From NCBI GenBank assembly GCA_937896895.1, contig CALBNV010000091.1, positions 1-56,131 on the forward strand: a DNA stretch of 56,131 bases, read 5' to 3'. Origin of the DNA: an uncultured Bacteroidales bacterium (GTDB taxonomy: Bacteria > Bacteroidota > Bacteroidia > Bacteroidales > F082). The notes under the pieces are model-generated. The model had not been told where the DNA came from and searched no databases. It saw only the letters and a list, made by a program, of their open reading frames with translations. The translations under genes and the position numbers were made by a program. Position 1 is the stretch's first letter. Each line of letters starts with the position of its first letter. Shown here piece by piece: positions 43,978 to 51,649 of this stretch.

Positions 43978-45430
43978 TTGCCTCTGTGATTACTTTCTTA
44001 ACAACACCGTCCTTCTCTTCATATTTTTCAACCAAATTATAAGCTTTTTGCAATGTGCGGAGCTGTTTACCTAAATCAGGTACACCTCTAAGGTACTCAA
44101 AAAGTAAACCATAAATATGGTTTTCCCATAGATTCTCCCAAGAACTATCTGTAAGTTTGTCATCTTCCAGATAATTCTTAAGTTTAAGGTAATAAGACGC
44201 ACCAATCTGATATGCCGAACTTAATCCTTGTATTGTCAAGATACATAAATTAAGATTATTCATTCTGGAACGAATATCCTTATAATTAGATTTTAGGACG
44301 TCACTTTCGTTGATCATCTCTACTCTGCTATCCGCCTTCACCTCTTTGAAAGCAAAACGACGTCTCATAGCAAAGTCCATGCTTTCAACGCTGCGATCAA
44401 TGTCATTCATCGTTCCTATAATATAGACATTTTTAGGAATATAAAATTTGTACTTATCATCACCTTCAAGTGTATCATCGTAAATATCCTCCTCTGTCCA
44501 TAGGTTTGAATATTGTGTTGATATACGACCATCAGTACCTCTATAACCTGGATCAACAGAGAAAAACAATTCTCCAAATATCTTAGACATCTCACCACGG
44601 TTAATTTCGTCAATAACAAAAACATACTTTGGCGCATTGGCTTTATTCTCGGAATTCTGGTAAGCCTTTAAAGCTTTACGACAAAAAGCCATAAATATAC
44701 CATCTTTACGTTCAAAACCAATTTCGCTAGAGTTGGCAGACTTTATTGGTCTTAATCCTTCAATAAAATCGGAATAATCAAATGAAGGATGGAATTGTAC
44801 AAAGCCATATCTCTCACCTTTTGCACCAAAAGATTCCGCTATTTCTTTTGCCAAATATGTTTTACCAGTTCCAGGAGCACCAGTAAGAATAAGGTTTTTA
44901 TTATTGATAAGCAGTTGTTTATATTGTTCCATATCTAATAGTTTTATGCATGATTTTATGTTATAATATTTTCCAAAATGAAGATACTCTTTCATGTGTC
45001 TTTGACAAAAATCAAAAACTTTGTAAATTATCTCCTGTTTTTCAAGTTTACAAACGTCATCGACTGAAATACTCTCCCATGATTGTAAATCAGCAGTATC
45101 GTCATTTATAAAAAGGCCATTTCGTTGGTTACAATCGATATGAATTCCAAAGCCATCCTTTGTAATATCAATTACAAAGAAAATTTTACTTTTAGAATCT
45201 TTTGAATATGGAGGACATAATTGTGCCCAATGATATTCCTCAAATTTTTGTCCTTGGTTTTGTGGATTACGTCTAATGCTGGGATCATAGCCATGCTGTC
45301 TCATTCCCTCAGCAATTTCTCCAAGTTTATCATATACTCTTCTAAGAAGAGAATGTGCTTCTGGATATTCAGAAGCTGATTTTCCTCCATATTTTTTTAG
45401 GAGTTCAAAGTCTTCTTTTGTCAAAAACAT
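43970..45430 (-). CDS. mcrB: McrB AAA+ GTPase subunit
   Basis: A 486-aa motor subunit of an McrBC type IV restriction system. Walker A GAPGTGKT (184-191), Walker B YVFVIDEINRGEM (269-281) and the McrB hallmark GTMNDIDRSVESMD (339-352) with the arginine run RRRF are all present. The N-terminal region (about 60-130: FEEYHWAQLCPPYS, IFFVIDITKDGFGIHID) is an MrcB/DUF3578-like module that probably reads modified DNA. It starts 6 bp after the exonuclease stop and overlaps McrC. Intact and of normal length. Confidence 0.95.
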   Translation of the reverse strand: MFLTKEDFELLKKYGGKSASEYPEAHSLLRRVYDKLGEIAEGMRQHGYDPSIRRNPQNQGQKFEEYHWAQLCPPYSKDSKSKIFFVIDITKDGFGIHIDCNQRNGLFINDDTADLQSWESISVDDVCKLEKQEIIYKVFDFCQRHMKEYLHFGKYYNIKSCIKLLDMEQYKQLLINNKNLILTGAPGTGKTYLAKEIAESFGAKGERYGFVQFHPSFDYSDFIEGLRPIKSANSSEIGFERKDGIFMAFCRKALKAYQNSENKANAPKYVFVIDEINRGEMSKIFGELFFSVDPGYRGTDGRISTQYSNLWTEEDIYDDTLEGDDKYKFYIPKNVYIIGTMNDIDRSVESMDFAMRRRFAFKEVKADSRVEMINESDVLKSNYKDIRSRMNNLNLCILTIQGLSSAYQIGASYYLKLKNYLEDDKLTDSSWENLWENHIYGLLFEYLRGVPDLGKQLRTLQKAYNLVEKYEEKDGVVKKVITEAND

Positions 45431-45436
45431 AATTAA

Positions 45437-45967
45437 CTATAAAATTTTAATTGCAATGGCAGCACAAGCTTCTGCATCCGCCAATGCATGGTGATGATTC
45501 TCTAAATTATATCCGCAACGCTCGGCTATGATGTCAAGGTTATGATGTCCTTCTGGCCAGACCTCTCTTGACTTTAGGAGTGTGCAATGAAATTCATAGT
45601 CGGGATAGTCCATCTGATAGGTGCGGAATGCTGCTTTCAGGCAGCTCTCGTCGAAGGATTTGTTGTGAGCGACTAAGGGCAATCCGCGCTCGCCGTTCAT
45701 GCAGCTGACGCCTTCGATGCCGTGCTGCCTGAGCAGTGCTTCCACCTTTTCCCACACGAAAGGGAAGACGGGCGCGTCTTCGGTGTCTTTGGCGCATAGT
45801 CCGTGCACCCGAGTGCACCAGTAGTTGTAATACTCCGGCTCAGGCTTGATAAGGGAGTAGAATCTATCGACAATCTCGCCATTGCGCACGATGACGACGC
45901 CAACCGAACAAACCGATGAACGCTCGCAGTTGGCGGTCTCAAAATCTATGGCGGCAAAGTCTTTCAT
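45437..45967 (-). CDS. DEDDh 3'-5' exonuclease
   Basis: A 176-aa exonuclease of the epsilon/RNase T superfamily. The catalytic set is complete: Asp8 and Glu10 (AIDFETA), Asp106 (SFDESC), His160 and Asp164 (HALADAEA). It resembles the DnaQ proofreading domain but lacks the polymerase-binding tail. In this island it could trim DNA ends made by McrBC or PLD, or proofread for the shortened polymerase alpha encoded nearby; both are inference. It follows the WYL gene by 2 bp and precedes McrB by 6 bp. Its GC content is higher than that of McrBC. A remnant of a related gene lies at 37537-37593. Confidence 0.93.
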   Translation of the reverse strand: MKDFAAIDFETANCERSSVCSVGVVIVRNGEIVDRFYSLIKPEPEYYNYWCTRVHGLCAKDTEDAPVFPFVWEKVEALLRQHGIEGVSCMNGERGLPLVAHNKSFDESCLKAAFRTYQMDYPDYEFHCTLLKSREVWPEGHHNLDIIAERCGYNLENHHHALADAEACAAIAIKIL

Positions 45968-45969
45968 TA

Positions 45970-46887
45970 TTATTCCTCCTTGTATTTATTCCACATTCTC
46001 TTAATAATTCCAGCCATTTCCTTGCGCAGCCAAAGCGGTTCGAGCACTTCCATCTCGTCGCGGTTCCAGAGTAGTTCCTGCTGGAAATCGAAGGTGGGGC
46101 GCACACGCAGTTTGAAGATGCTGTATTCCTCGTTCCGTTCCGTTTCCTGCTGGGCTTCGCCTGGCATCATCGGCAAGTCGCGGAGGTAGTTGGCCTGTCC
46201 GGCGCTGACTTTCAGCACCACATCCTCAATCTTGCAGCTCTTTTCGGCGATGATGCCGAAGCAGCCATCGAAAAACTCTTTCGGCTTGAAATCCTCCGGA
46301 TACTCGAATGAATGGCTCGACAGCCGGAGATCGCGGATGCGGTCGAGGCAAAACACGCGGTCTTCGTTGGCGGGCCATTTCCGTCCGACCATGTACCATC
46401 GCTGCCGGAAAAGCTTCACACACAAGGGCATGAGATAATGCTCCTTCTCGTCTTCACGCCAATAGTTGTAATAGACAATGTGAATGAAACGGTTCTTCTT
46501 CATCGCATTGATGATGGGGTCTAAATATTCTCGTCCGCTCGGCACTTCTTCAAGAATAATTCTGTCCTTGATCGATTTGCTTCCGCTGAGCGAATTGCTG
46601 ACGGAGTACGTGTCTAACAGCCAGTTTTCGATGTTTCCCTGCCTCAAATCTTCATCGTTATCAATGTAATATCTGTAAGGTGCTGTTTTTTCGCATTCAA
46701 TGTTCAAGCCGAAAGTGTCAAGAATCGCCCACTTCCATTTGATGAAAGTGCGTTTCAGCATCGGTTTGCCCTGGCTGATGTCGTCGTCTTCAATCCATCT
46801 GCTGTTGAGCTCTTCAAATGTTATCTTGCGGGCGGAATGGATGGTATTTGCTATCCACACGAGTTTGTTTGTCTGATTCAGCGGCAT
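45970..46887 (-). CDS. WYL-domain transcriptional regulator
   Basis: A 305-aa regulator: N-terminal winged helix (about 1-75), WYL domain (about 135-210: IHIVYYNYWREDEKEHYLMPLCVKL, RWYMVGRKW, DRIRDLRLS) and a C-terminal WCX domain (about 225-305). WYL proteins of the BrxR/CapW kind repress anti-phage operons by binding inverted repeats at their promoters and respond to a nucleic-acid-like ligand. This one heads an operon with exonuclease, McrB, McrC and PLD genes. Its own promoter has a TGCCC-N6-GGCACA element overlapping the -33 region, and three other promoters in the island have the same element, so it probably represses all four. Confidence 0.93.
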   Translation of the reverse strand: MPLNQTNKLVWIANTIHSARKITFEELNSRWIEDDDISQGKPMLKRTFIKWKWAILDTFGLNIECEKTAPYRYYIDNDEDLRQGNIENWLLDTYSVSNSLSGSKSIKDRIILEEVPSGREYLDPIINAMKKNRFIHIVYYNYWREDEKEHYLMPLCVKLFRQRWYMVGRKWPANEDRVFCLDRIRDLRLSSHSFEYPEDFKPKEFFDGCFGIIAEKSCKIEDVVLKVSAGQANYLRDLPMMPGEAQQETERNEEYSIFKLRVRPTFDFQQELLWNRDEMEVLEPLWLRKEMAGIIKRMWNKYKEE

Positions 46888-46916
46888 GACTTATCTGTTT
46901 GTTAAAATTCGGTCTG

Positions 46917-46952
46917 CAAATATAGCGAATATATGTGCCCGTTGTGGGCATA
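46917..46952 (-). promoter_or_regulatory. WYL promoter with operator (site c)
   Basis: Minus strand: TGCCC-ACAACG-GGCACA (46950-46934), 9 nt, then -7 box TATATTTG (46924-46917). It lies 30 nt before the WYL start codon. Matches sites a, b, d in sequence and spacing. Confidence 0.85.
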
Positions 46953-46977
46953 AGTTGTTTTTTTCTTTTGACCATTT

Positions 46978-47008
46978 AAAAAACCACCCTGTTTCCAAGG
47001 TGGTTTTT
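46978..47008 (-). terminator. Terminator after the kor operon
   Basis: Stem AAACCACC (46981-46988) with GGTGGTTT (46999-47006), T-rich on the minus-strand 3' side. It lies 29 bp after the gamma subunit stop and shields the WYL promoter from the kor operon. Confidence 0.85.
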
Positions 47009-47036
47009 CAGTCATGATAAAAGCTTGATTTCAAGC

Positions 47037-47573
47037 TTACTTCACGTTGTCTTTTCCGACCTGAACGGCCTGCATGTTCAACGGGATGAGCTTGTGGGCG
47101 CGTTCCGGTAGGCTGTGGCGCAGACCTTCTTCGACGTTCTTGTCGAGGATGATCGGGCGGAGCTTCAGGAAAGCACCGAGGATGATCATGTTGAACACCT
47201 TGCTGTTACCCATGTCGGATGCCAGCTGGGCGCCTTCGATGGTGTGGATGTGAATGTCGGTACGTGTTGGCTTCTTGGTGATGCCGTTCGGGTCGTAAAG
47301 GAGGTAACCGCCCGGTTTCACTTTTGATTCGAATTTGTCGAGTGACTGCTGGTTGAGGATCACTGCTGTGTCGAAAGCGTTGAGGATAGGTGAGCACACG
47401 CGTTCATCGCTGACGATGACAGTCACGTTTGCTGTGCCACCGCGCATCTCGGGACCGTATGACGGCATCCAGCTCACTTCTTTGCCTTCCATAATACCGC
47501 TATAAGCAAGGATCTTACCCATTGACAAGACACCTTGTCCGCCGAATCCGGCAATAATAATTTCTTCTGTCAT
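47037..47573 (-). CDS. korC: 2-oxoacid:ferredoxin oxidoreductase, gamma subunit
   Basis: A 178-aa subunit of the POR/KOR gamma family: EIIIAGFGGQGVLSMGKIL at the start, YGPEMRGGTANVTVIVSDE in the middle, then a helical end. It is part of an alpha-beta-gamma-delta enzyme that oxidatively decarboxylates a 2-oxoacid to an acyl-CoA and passes electrons to ferredoxin. It starts 16 bp after the beta gene stop. 2-Oxoglutarate (Kor) or branched-chain 2-oxoacids (Vor) are the likely substrates; the gene order ferredoxin-alpha-beta-gamma is seen with both. Confidence 0.93.
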   Translation of the reverse strand: MTEEIIIAGFGGQGVLSMGKILAYSGIMEGKEVSWMPSYGPEMRGGTANVTVIVSDERVCSPILNAFDTAVILNQQSLDKFESKVKPGGYLLYDPNGITKKPTRTDIHIHTIEGAQLASDMGNSKVFNMIILGAFLKLRPIILDKNVEEGLRHSLPERAHKLIPLNMQAVQVGKDNVK

Positions 47574-47589
47574 TGCTTTACTTTTTTAA

Positions 47590-48405
47590 TTATTTTTCAA
47601 CGAGCTTTCCGTCAACTTTGATGTCTCCGAGCGGATATTCAGGGAGCATGTTCTCAACTAACCACTGGTTGGCCTTGACAGGGTCCATCTTCCAGTTCGA
47701 GTTGCAGTTGGAAACGATTTCAACGAAGTTCACGCCGCTCTTGCCATTGATCTGATTTTCAAACGCCTTCTTGATGGCGGCCTTTGCCTTGCGCACGTGT
47801 GCCGGGTCATACACGGCCTGACGTGTGACGTATTTGGTGCCGGGAAGGTGGGCGATGAGTTCCGTGATATGGAGCGGGTAGCCGTTGTTCGGGATGCCGT
47901 CGAAGCCTGCGCCTGCCGGCAACGTGGCCTTACGTCCGTAAGGTGTCGTGGCGGTCTTCATGCCTTCGAGTGTGGTAGGGGCCATCTGGCCGCCTGTCAT
48001 GCCGTAGATGCCGTTGTTGACGAAGATCATGGTGATGTTCTCGCCGCGGTTGCATGTGTGGATAGTCTCGCATGTTCCGATGGCCGCGAGGTCGCCGTCG
48101 CCCTGGTATGAGAAGACGACTTTGTCAGGCCACACGCGCTTGATACCTGTCGCGCATGCTGTCGCACGGCCGTGGGCTGCCTCGATGAAGTCAACATCGA
48201 AATAGTCGTATGCCATGACCGAGCATCCTACAGGAGAAACGCCGATGGTCTTCTCATCGATGCCTAATTCTTCGATGACTTCGGCAATGATGCGGTGAAT
48301 TGTACCGTGACCGCAGCCTGGGCAATAGTGGAAAGGCTTGCTTGTCAATAACTTAGATTTCTCGTAAACTAAGTTTTCTGGTTTGATGATATCTTCAACT
48401 GTCAT
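47590..48405 (-). CDS. korB: 2-oxoacid:ferredoxin oxidoreductase, beta subunit
   Basis: A 271-aa thiamine-diphosphate-binding subunit. FHYCPGCGHGTIHRI (about 26-40) is the Cys-rich start of Kor beta; SYQGDGDLAAIGTCE with IFVNNGIYGMTGGQ is the ThDP/Mg motif (GDG...NN). The rest matches the family to the end. It starts 4 bp after the alpha gene. The dense, high-GC coding here contrasts with the AT-rich island to its left and marks return to the core chromosome. Confidence 0.95.
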   Translation of the reverse strand: MTVEDIIKPENLVYEKSKLLTSKPFHYCPGCGHGTIHRIIAEVIEELGIDEKTIGVSPVGCSVMAYDYFDVDFIEAAHGRATACATGIKRVWPDKVVFSYQGDGDLAAIGTCETIHTCNRGENITMIFVNNGIYGMTGGQMAPTTLEGMKTATTPYGRKATLPAGAGFDGIPNNGYPLHITELIAHLPGTKYVTRQAVYDPAHVRKAKAAIKKAFENQINGKSGVNFVEIVSNCNSNWKMDPVKANQWLVENMLPEYPLGDIKVDGKLVEK

Positions 48406-48409
48406 TTTC

Positions 48410-49495
48410 TTATTCTCCTATAATTTGTTTCTTCATTGCTTCGAGAACTTCTTCCGGTGTGTGGATGATGCCACCGACGCGGCCGAAGTGTTCGGCTTTG
48501 ACGCGGCCGTTGCATGCCAACCTGACGTCTTCAATCATCTGGCCACAGCTCAGTTCGACTGAAAGGAATCCTTTGACGCCGTGGTTGATGAGGTTTTCGA
48601 TAGCCTTTGTAGGATAAGGGAAGAGGGTGATCGGACGGAGAAGGCCGAGTTTCAGGCCCTGTTCGCGGCCGAGCTGCACCGACTTCTGTGCGATACGTGC
48701 GCTTGAGCCGTATGCCACGAACACGTAGTCGGCGTCTTCGCAGTTAATCTCTTCGTAACGCACTTCGTTCTCTTCGACCATCTTGTATTTGGCCTGAAGG
48801 TGACGGTTGTGCTCTTCCATCTTGTTGGAGTCGAGGTCGAGGGAGGTGATGATTCTGTGCTGCGTCCCTCTCTTGCGGCCTGTCAACGCCCATGGGTATT
48901 TGGCTTTGATTTCCTCTTCTGTCATGCGTGGCTTCTGTTCCGGAAGGACGACCTTCTCCATCATCTGGCCGATTGCGCCGTCCGAGAGGATGCACACTGC
49001 CATGCGGTATTTGAATGCGAGGTCGAAGCCGAGGGTCACGAAGTCGGCCATTTCCTGCACTGACGCCGGGGCGAGGACGATGTTCTTGTAGTCGCCGTTG
49101 CCGCCGCCCTTCACTGCCTGGAAGTAGTCGGCCTGTGACGGCTGGATCGTGCCGAGGCCCGGACCGCCGCGGACGACGTCAGCATAGACGCAAGGTACTT
49201 CGGCACCAGCGATGTAGGCGATGCCTTCCTGTTTCAGGCACACGCCCGGGCTTGATGATGATGTCATCACGCGTTTTCCAGCCGCGCCGGCAGCATAGAC
49301 CATATTGATAGCTGCCAATTCACTTTCTGCTTGCAGAACGACCATGCCGGTACGTTCATAAGGGTTCTGTTCTGACAGATACTCAATCACTTCCGACTGT
49401 GGGGTGATAGGATATCCGAAATAAGCATCGCAGCCGTAGCGGATGGCGCTTTCTGCCAATGCTTCGTTACCCTTCATCAATTTTAATTCTCCCAT
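48410..49495 (-). CDS. korA: 2-oxoacid:ferredoxin oxidoreductase, alpha subunit
   Basis: A 361-aa alpha subunit. KGNEALAESAIRYGCDAYFGYPITPQSE (8-35) is the typical opening; VMTSSSSPGVCLKQEGI and the C-terminal GLLRPITLFPYPTKAI are conserved in the Kor/Vor alpha group. It binds the 2-oxoacid and, with beta, thiamine diphosphate. Preceded 35 bp upstream by the small ferredoxin gene of the same operon. Confidence 0.95.
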   Translation of the reverse strand: MGELKLMKGNEALAESAIRYGCDAYFGYPITPQSEVIEYLSEQNPYERTGMVVLQAESELAAINMVYAAGAAGKRVMTSSSSPGVCLKQEGIAYIAGAEVPCVYADVVRGGPGLGTIQPSQADYFQAVKGGGNGDYKNIVLAPASVQEMADFVTLGFDLAFKYRMAVCILSDGAIGQMMEKVVLPEQKPRMTEEEIKAKYPWALTGRKRGTQHRIITSLDLDSNKMEEHNRHLQAKYKMVEENEVRYEEINCEDADYVFVAYGSSARIAQKSVQLGREQGLKLGLLRPITLFPYPTKAIENLINHGVKGFLSVELSCGQMIEDVRLACNGRVKAEHFGRVGGIIHTPEEVLEAMKKQIIGE

Positions 49496-49530
49496 TATTT
49501 TTAATTTTTAAATGTTTGACAATGATTTGA

Positions 49531-49755
49531 TTACAATTTCACTTTATAGACAGAGATGACACCGTCGGGGCAAACAATGCCGCAGCTCGCGCAGCCGATG
49601 CACTTGTCGGGTTCTGCCATGTAGGCGTAATTGTAACCTTTTCCATTAACTTCTTTTGCCAATCCGAGGACCTGCATCGGGCAGTTGACGACACACACGC
49701 CGCAACCTTTACAACGCTCAGTATCAACGGATACAGCACCTTTGAAACCTGCCAT
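49531..49755 (-). CDS. korD: 2-oxoacid:ferredoxin oxidoreductase, ferredoxin-like delta subunit
   Basis: A 74-aa protein with two [4Fe-4S] motifs, CKGCGVCVVNCP (18-29) and CIGCASCGIVCP (52-63). It carries electrons from the alpha/beta catalytic centre. It is the first gene of the operon; a good promoter lies 67-98 nt upstream. Confidence 0.93.
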   Translation of the reverse strand: MAGFKGAVSVDTERCKGCGVCVVNCPMQVLGLAKEVNGKGYNYAYMAEPDKCIGCASCGIVCPDGVISVYKVKL

Positions 49756-49821
49756 AATTTTAAATTTTTAAGTTATTATTATGTTTGAATTTTTCTTGTT
49801 ATCCTGTTTTTCAAAAACGCA

Positions 49822-49853
49822 CAAAATTACAAAACATTTTCGAGCAAATCAAA
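49822..49853 (-). promoter_or_regulatory. Promoter of the kor operon
   Basis: Minus strand: TTTG (49853-49850), 20 nt, TAATTTTG (49829-49822). Both boxes match the Bacteroidota consensus and the distance is ideal. The leader is about 60 nt. Confidence 0.7.
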
Positions 49854-49916
49854 AAAAAAGCGAAATATTTTTGATTAAATATTTTGAAAAAAACTTGAAA
49901 ACGGAAAACAAAAAAA

Positions 49917-50058
49917 GCGCGGAAGTGTTCTACAGTAAATGGTACGGTACAACCACAAGAAAAAAACACAATCCGCGCCTGAACTTCTGTTCAAGCCGTG
50001 GAATGTTTCGTCTTTCCTGTTTTAAAGTGTACCGATTCTTTTACTGTAGATGAAACAT
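49917..50058. other. Structured, apparently non-coding stretch with nested inverted repeats
   Basis: Three inverted pairs: GCGCGGA (49917-49923) with TCCGCGC (49972-49978); CTACAGTAAA (49930-49939) with TTTACTGTAG (50040-50049); ATGTTTCGTC (50003-50012) with GATGAAACAT (50049-50058, one wobble). GGTAC (49941-49945) and GTACC (50029-50033) extend the second pair. The first two cross, as in a pseudoknot. A 90-codon open frame on the plus strand (49781-50053) has no protein-like features. It may be a small RNA gene or the trace of a mobile element. The spacer 49756-50238 holds no protein gene. Confidence 0.5.
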
Positions 50059-50159
50059 CGCAGCTTTATTAAAAATGCCGAAAAATCAGCAGTGCAAATA
50101 TATGGATATTTTTAATTCAATTGTAAATTTGTAGAAAAAAATTGTCATAATCACATTTT

Positions 50160-50198
50160 TACAAAAAAGGTTTGAGAGAAAAGCATCTCCCAAACCTT
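50160..50198 (-). terminator. Terminator after the aminotransferase gene
   Basis: Stem 50167-50179 with 50186-50198 (13 bp, one mismatch) followed on the minus strand by a T run. It lies 41 bp beyond the stop codon. Confidence 0.85.
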
Positions 50199-50238
50199 AT
50201 TAGTATCTGTTCGAAATCCGCGTGATCTGCGTGATTTT

Positions 50239-51555
50239 TTACTTCACCGGATGGTCTTTCGCGAATGCCTGAAGTCTCTCGGCGAGGACAGGGATTTCCT
50301 CTCTCTGAATCAATGAGGTGCAGGCGCGAATGCCCTGACGTGTGGAGCCGCATGTGTCAAGCGAGATTGCCGAGATGCCGTAGTACATCATTTCTTCGAC
50401 GAGGTCTGCGCCGGTGAATCCGGGGTAGCAGTATGTGAAGTAGAAGCCGTCAGCGATCGGCTCGCCGAGGTCTTCGTCGTATGTGATGTAGAAGTTGGCG
50501 GCAGTGAATGCGTCTTTCATCATCTTCGCCTTGCGGCCGTATTCGAGGACATCGTCGCGGTAGTTGTAAATGCCGTCGTTGACTGCCTTCAGCACGCCTG
50601 CGAGTGCGTATTGCGCCGAGTGTGAGACGCCTGACGTGAGCGGGTGTAACGCGCCGAAGAGAATGCCGCGCATAAAGATCTCCTGTCCGCAGAAGCCTTT
50701 CAAGTCAGGGTAGTGACGTTTTGCCAGCTTGTCGCTGATGCCGAGGAAAGCGCAGCGTTCGCCCGCGAAGCTGAACGCCTTAGAGCTGGAAATCATGAGG
50801 ATGTAGTTGTCGGTGTACTTCCCTACTGTCGGCTGGAACGGCGCGACGCCCGGATGGCTGTAGTCTTTTCTGAAGTCCATGCCGAAATATGCGAGGTCTT
50901 CAAGCACGATGACGTCGTATTTGTTTGCAAGCTCGCCGATGATCTTGAGTTCCTCGTCGGTGAGGCACACCCATGTCGGGTTGTTAGGATTCGAGTAAAG
51001 GATGCTGTGGATCTTGCCTGTTGAAAGTATCTCTTCGAGTTTCGCGCGGAGTTTCTCGCCGCGGTAGTCGTAGATGTCGAAATGCTCCATCGGGATGCCG
51101 AGGACCTTGCACTGGAATTTATGGACAGGGAATCCTGGGTCAACGAAGAGCATGGTGTTCTTCCCTTTGTTAATATGTCCTGTGATCATGAATGATGCGA
51201 ACGCGCCTTGCATCGAGCCGACGGTCGGGACGCAGTTGGCTGCATCAACGTCAAGGTCGAGGAAATTCTTGATGAAACGCGATGCTTCTTTCTTCAGTGC
51301 CGAAACGCCGTCGATAGGCGGATAACATGCCGCGACGCCGTCCTGCACGGCTTTCATCTGTGCCTCGATGCCGGCTTTCGCCGCAGGGAGACCAGGGTTG
51401 CCGATTTCCATGTGGATGAATTTCGTGCCGCTTGCCGTCTCGAGGTCTCTCGCGAGCTTGTTGATTTCACGGATGCCGGCCTTGCCGACGCACGGAAGGT
51501 TGCTTTCTGCAAACACCTTCTTCGCGATTTCTTCTTTAACTATGTTGTTTTTCAT
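50239..51555 (-). CDS. PLP-dependent class I/II aminotransferase
   Basis: A 438-aa fold-type I aminotransferase. The PLP-binding Lys259 lies in ISSSKAFSFAGERCAF, with YSNPNNPTW (187-195) and VIVLEDLAYFGMD (216-228; the Asp that holds the pyridine ring) as further cofactor motifs. HMEIGNPGLPA (48-58) is near the active site. It converts an amino acid and a 2-oxoacid; the exact substrate is not visible, though aromatic or branched-chain amino acids would fit the 2-oxoacid:ferredoxin oxidoreductase encoded nearby. Length is a little more than the family average because of an N-terminal extension of about 20 residues. Monocistronic. Confidence 0.93.
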   Translation of the reverse strand: MKNNIVKEEIAKKVFAESNLPCVGKAGIREINKLARDLETASGTKFIHMEIGNPGLPAAKAGIEAQMKAVQDGVAACYPPIDGVSALKKEASRFIKNFLDLDVDAANCVPTVGSMQGAFASFMITGHINKGKNTMLFVDPGFPVHKFQCKVLGIPMEHFDIYDYRGEKLRAKLEEILSTGKIHSILYSNPNNPTWVCLTDEELKIIGELANKYDVIVLEDLAYFGMDFRKDYSHPGVAPFQPTVGKYTDNYILMISSSKAFSFAGERCAFLGISDKLAKRHYPDLKGFCGQEIFMRGILFGALHPLTSGVSHSAQYALAGVLKAVNDGIYNYRDDVLEYGRKAKMMKDAFTAANFYITYDEDLGEPIADGFYFTYCYPGFTGADLVEEMMYYGISAISLDTCGSTRQGIRACTSLIQREEIPVLAERLQAFAKDHPVK

Positions 51556-51649
51556 GTTATATTTATTGATTTTTAATGAATTACCTCGAAAATAATTTTC
51601 CGCAAAGATAATATAATTTGTTTTGATGTCAAATGAAAAATATTAAAAA

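Noticed and set aside
49781..50053. A 90-codon plus-strand frame
   Set aside because: Lys/Asn/Phe-rich from AT-rich DNA, runs over the kor promoter and the inverted repeats; no motif.
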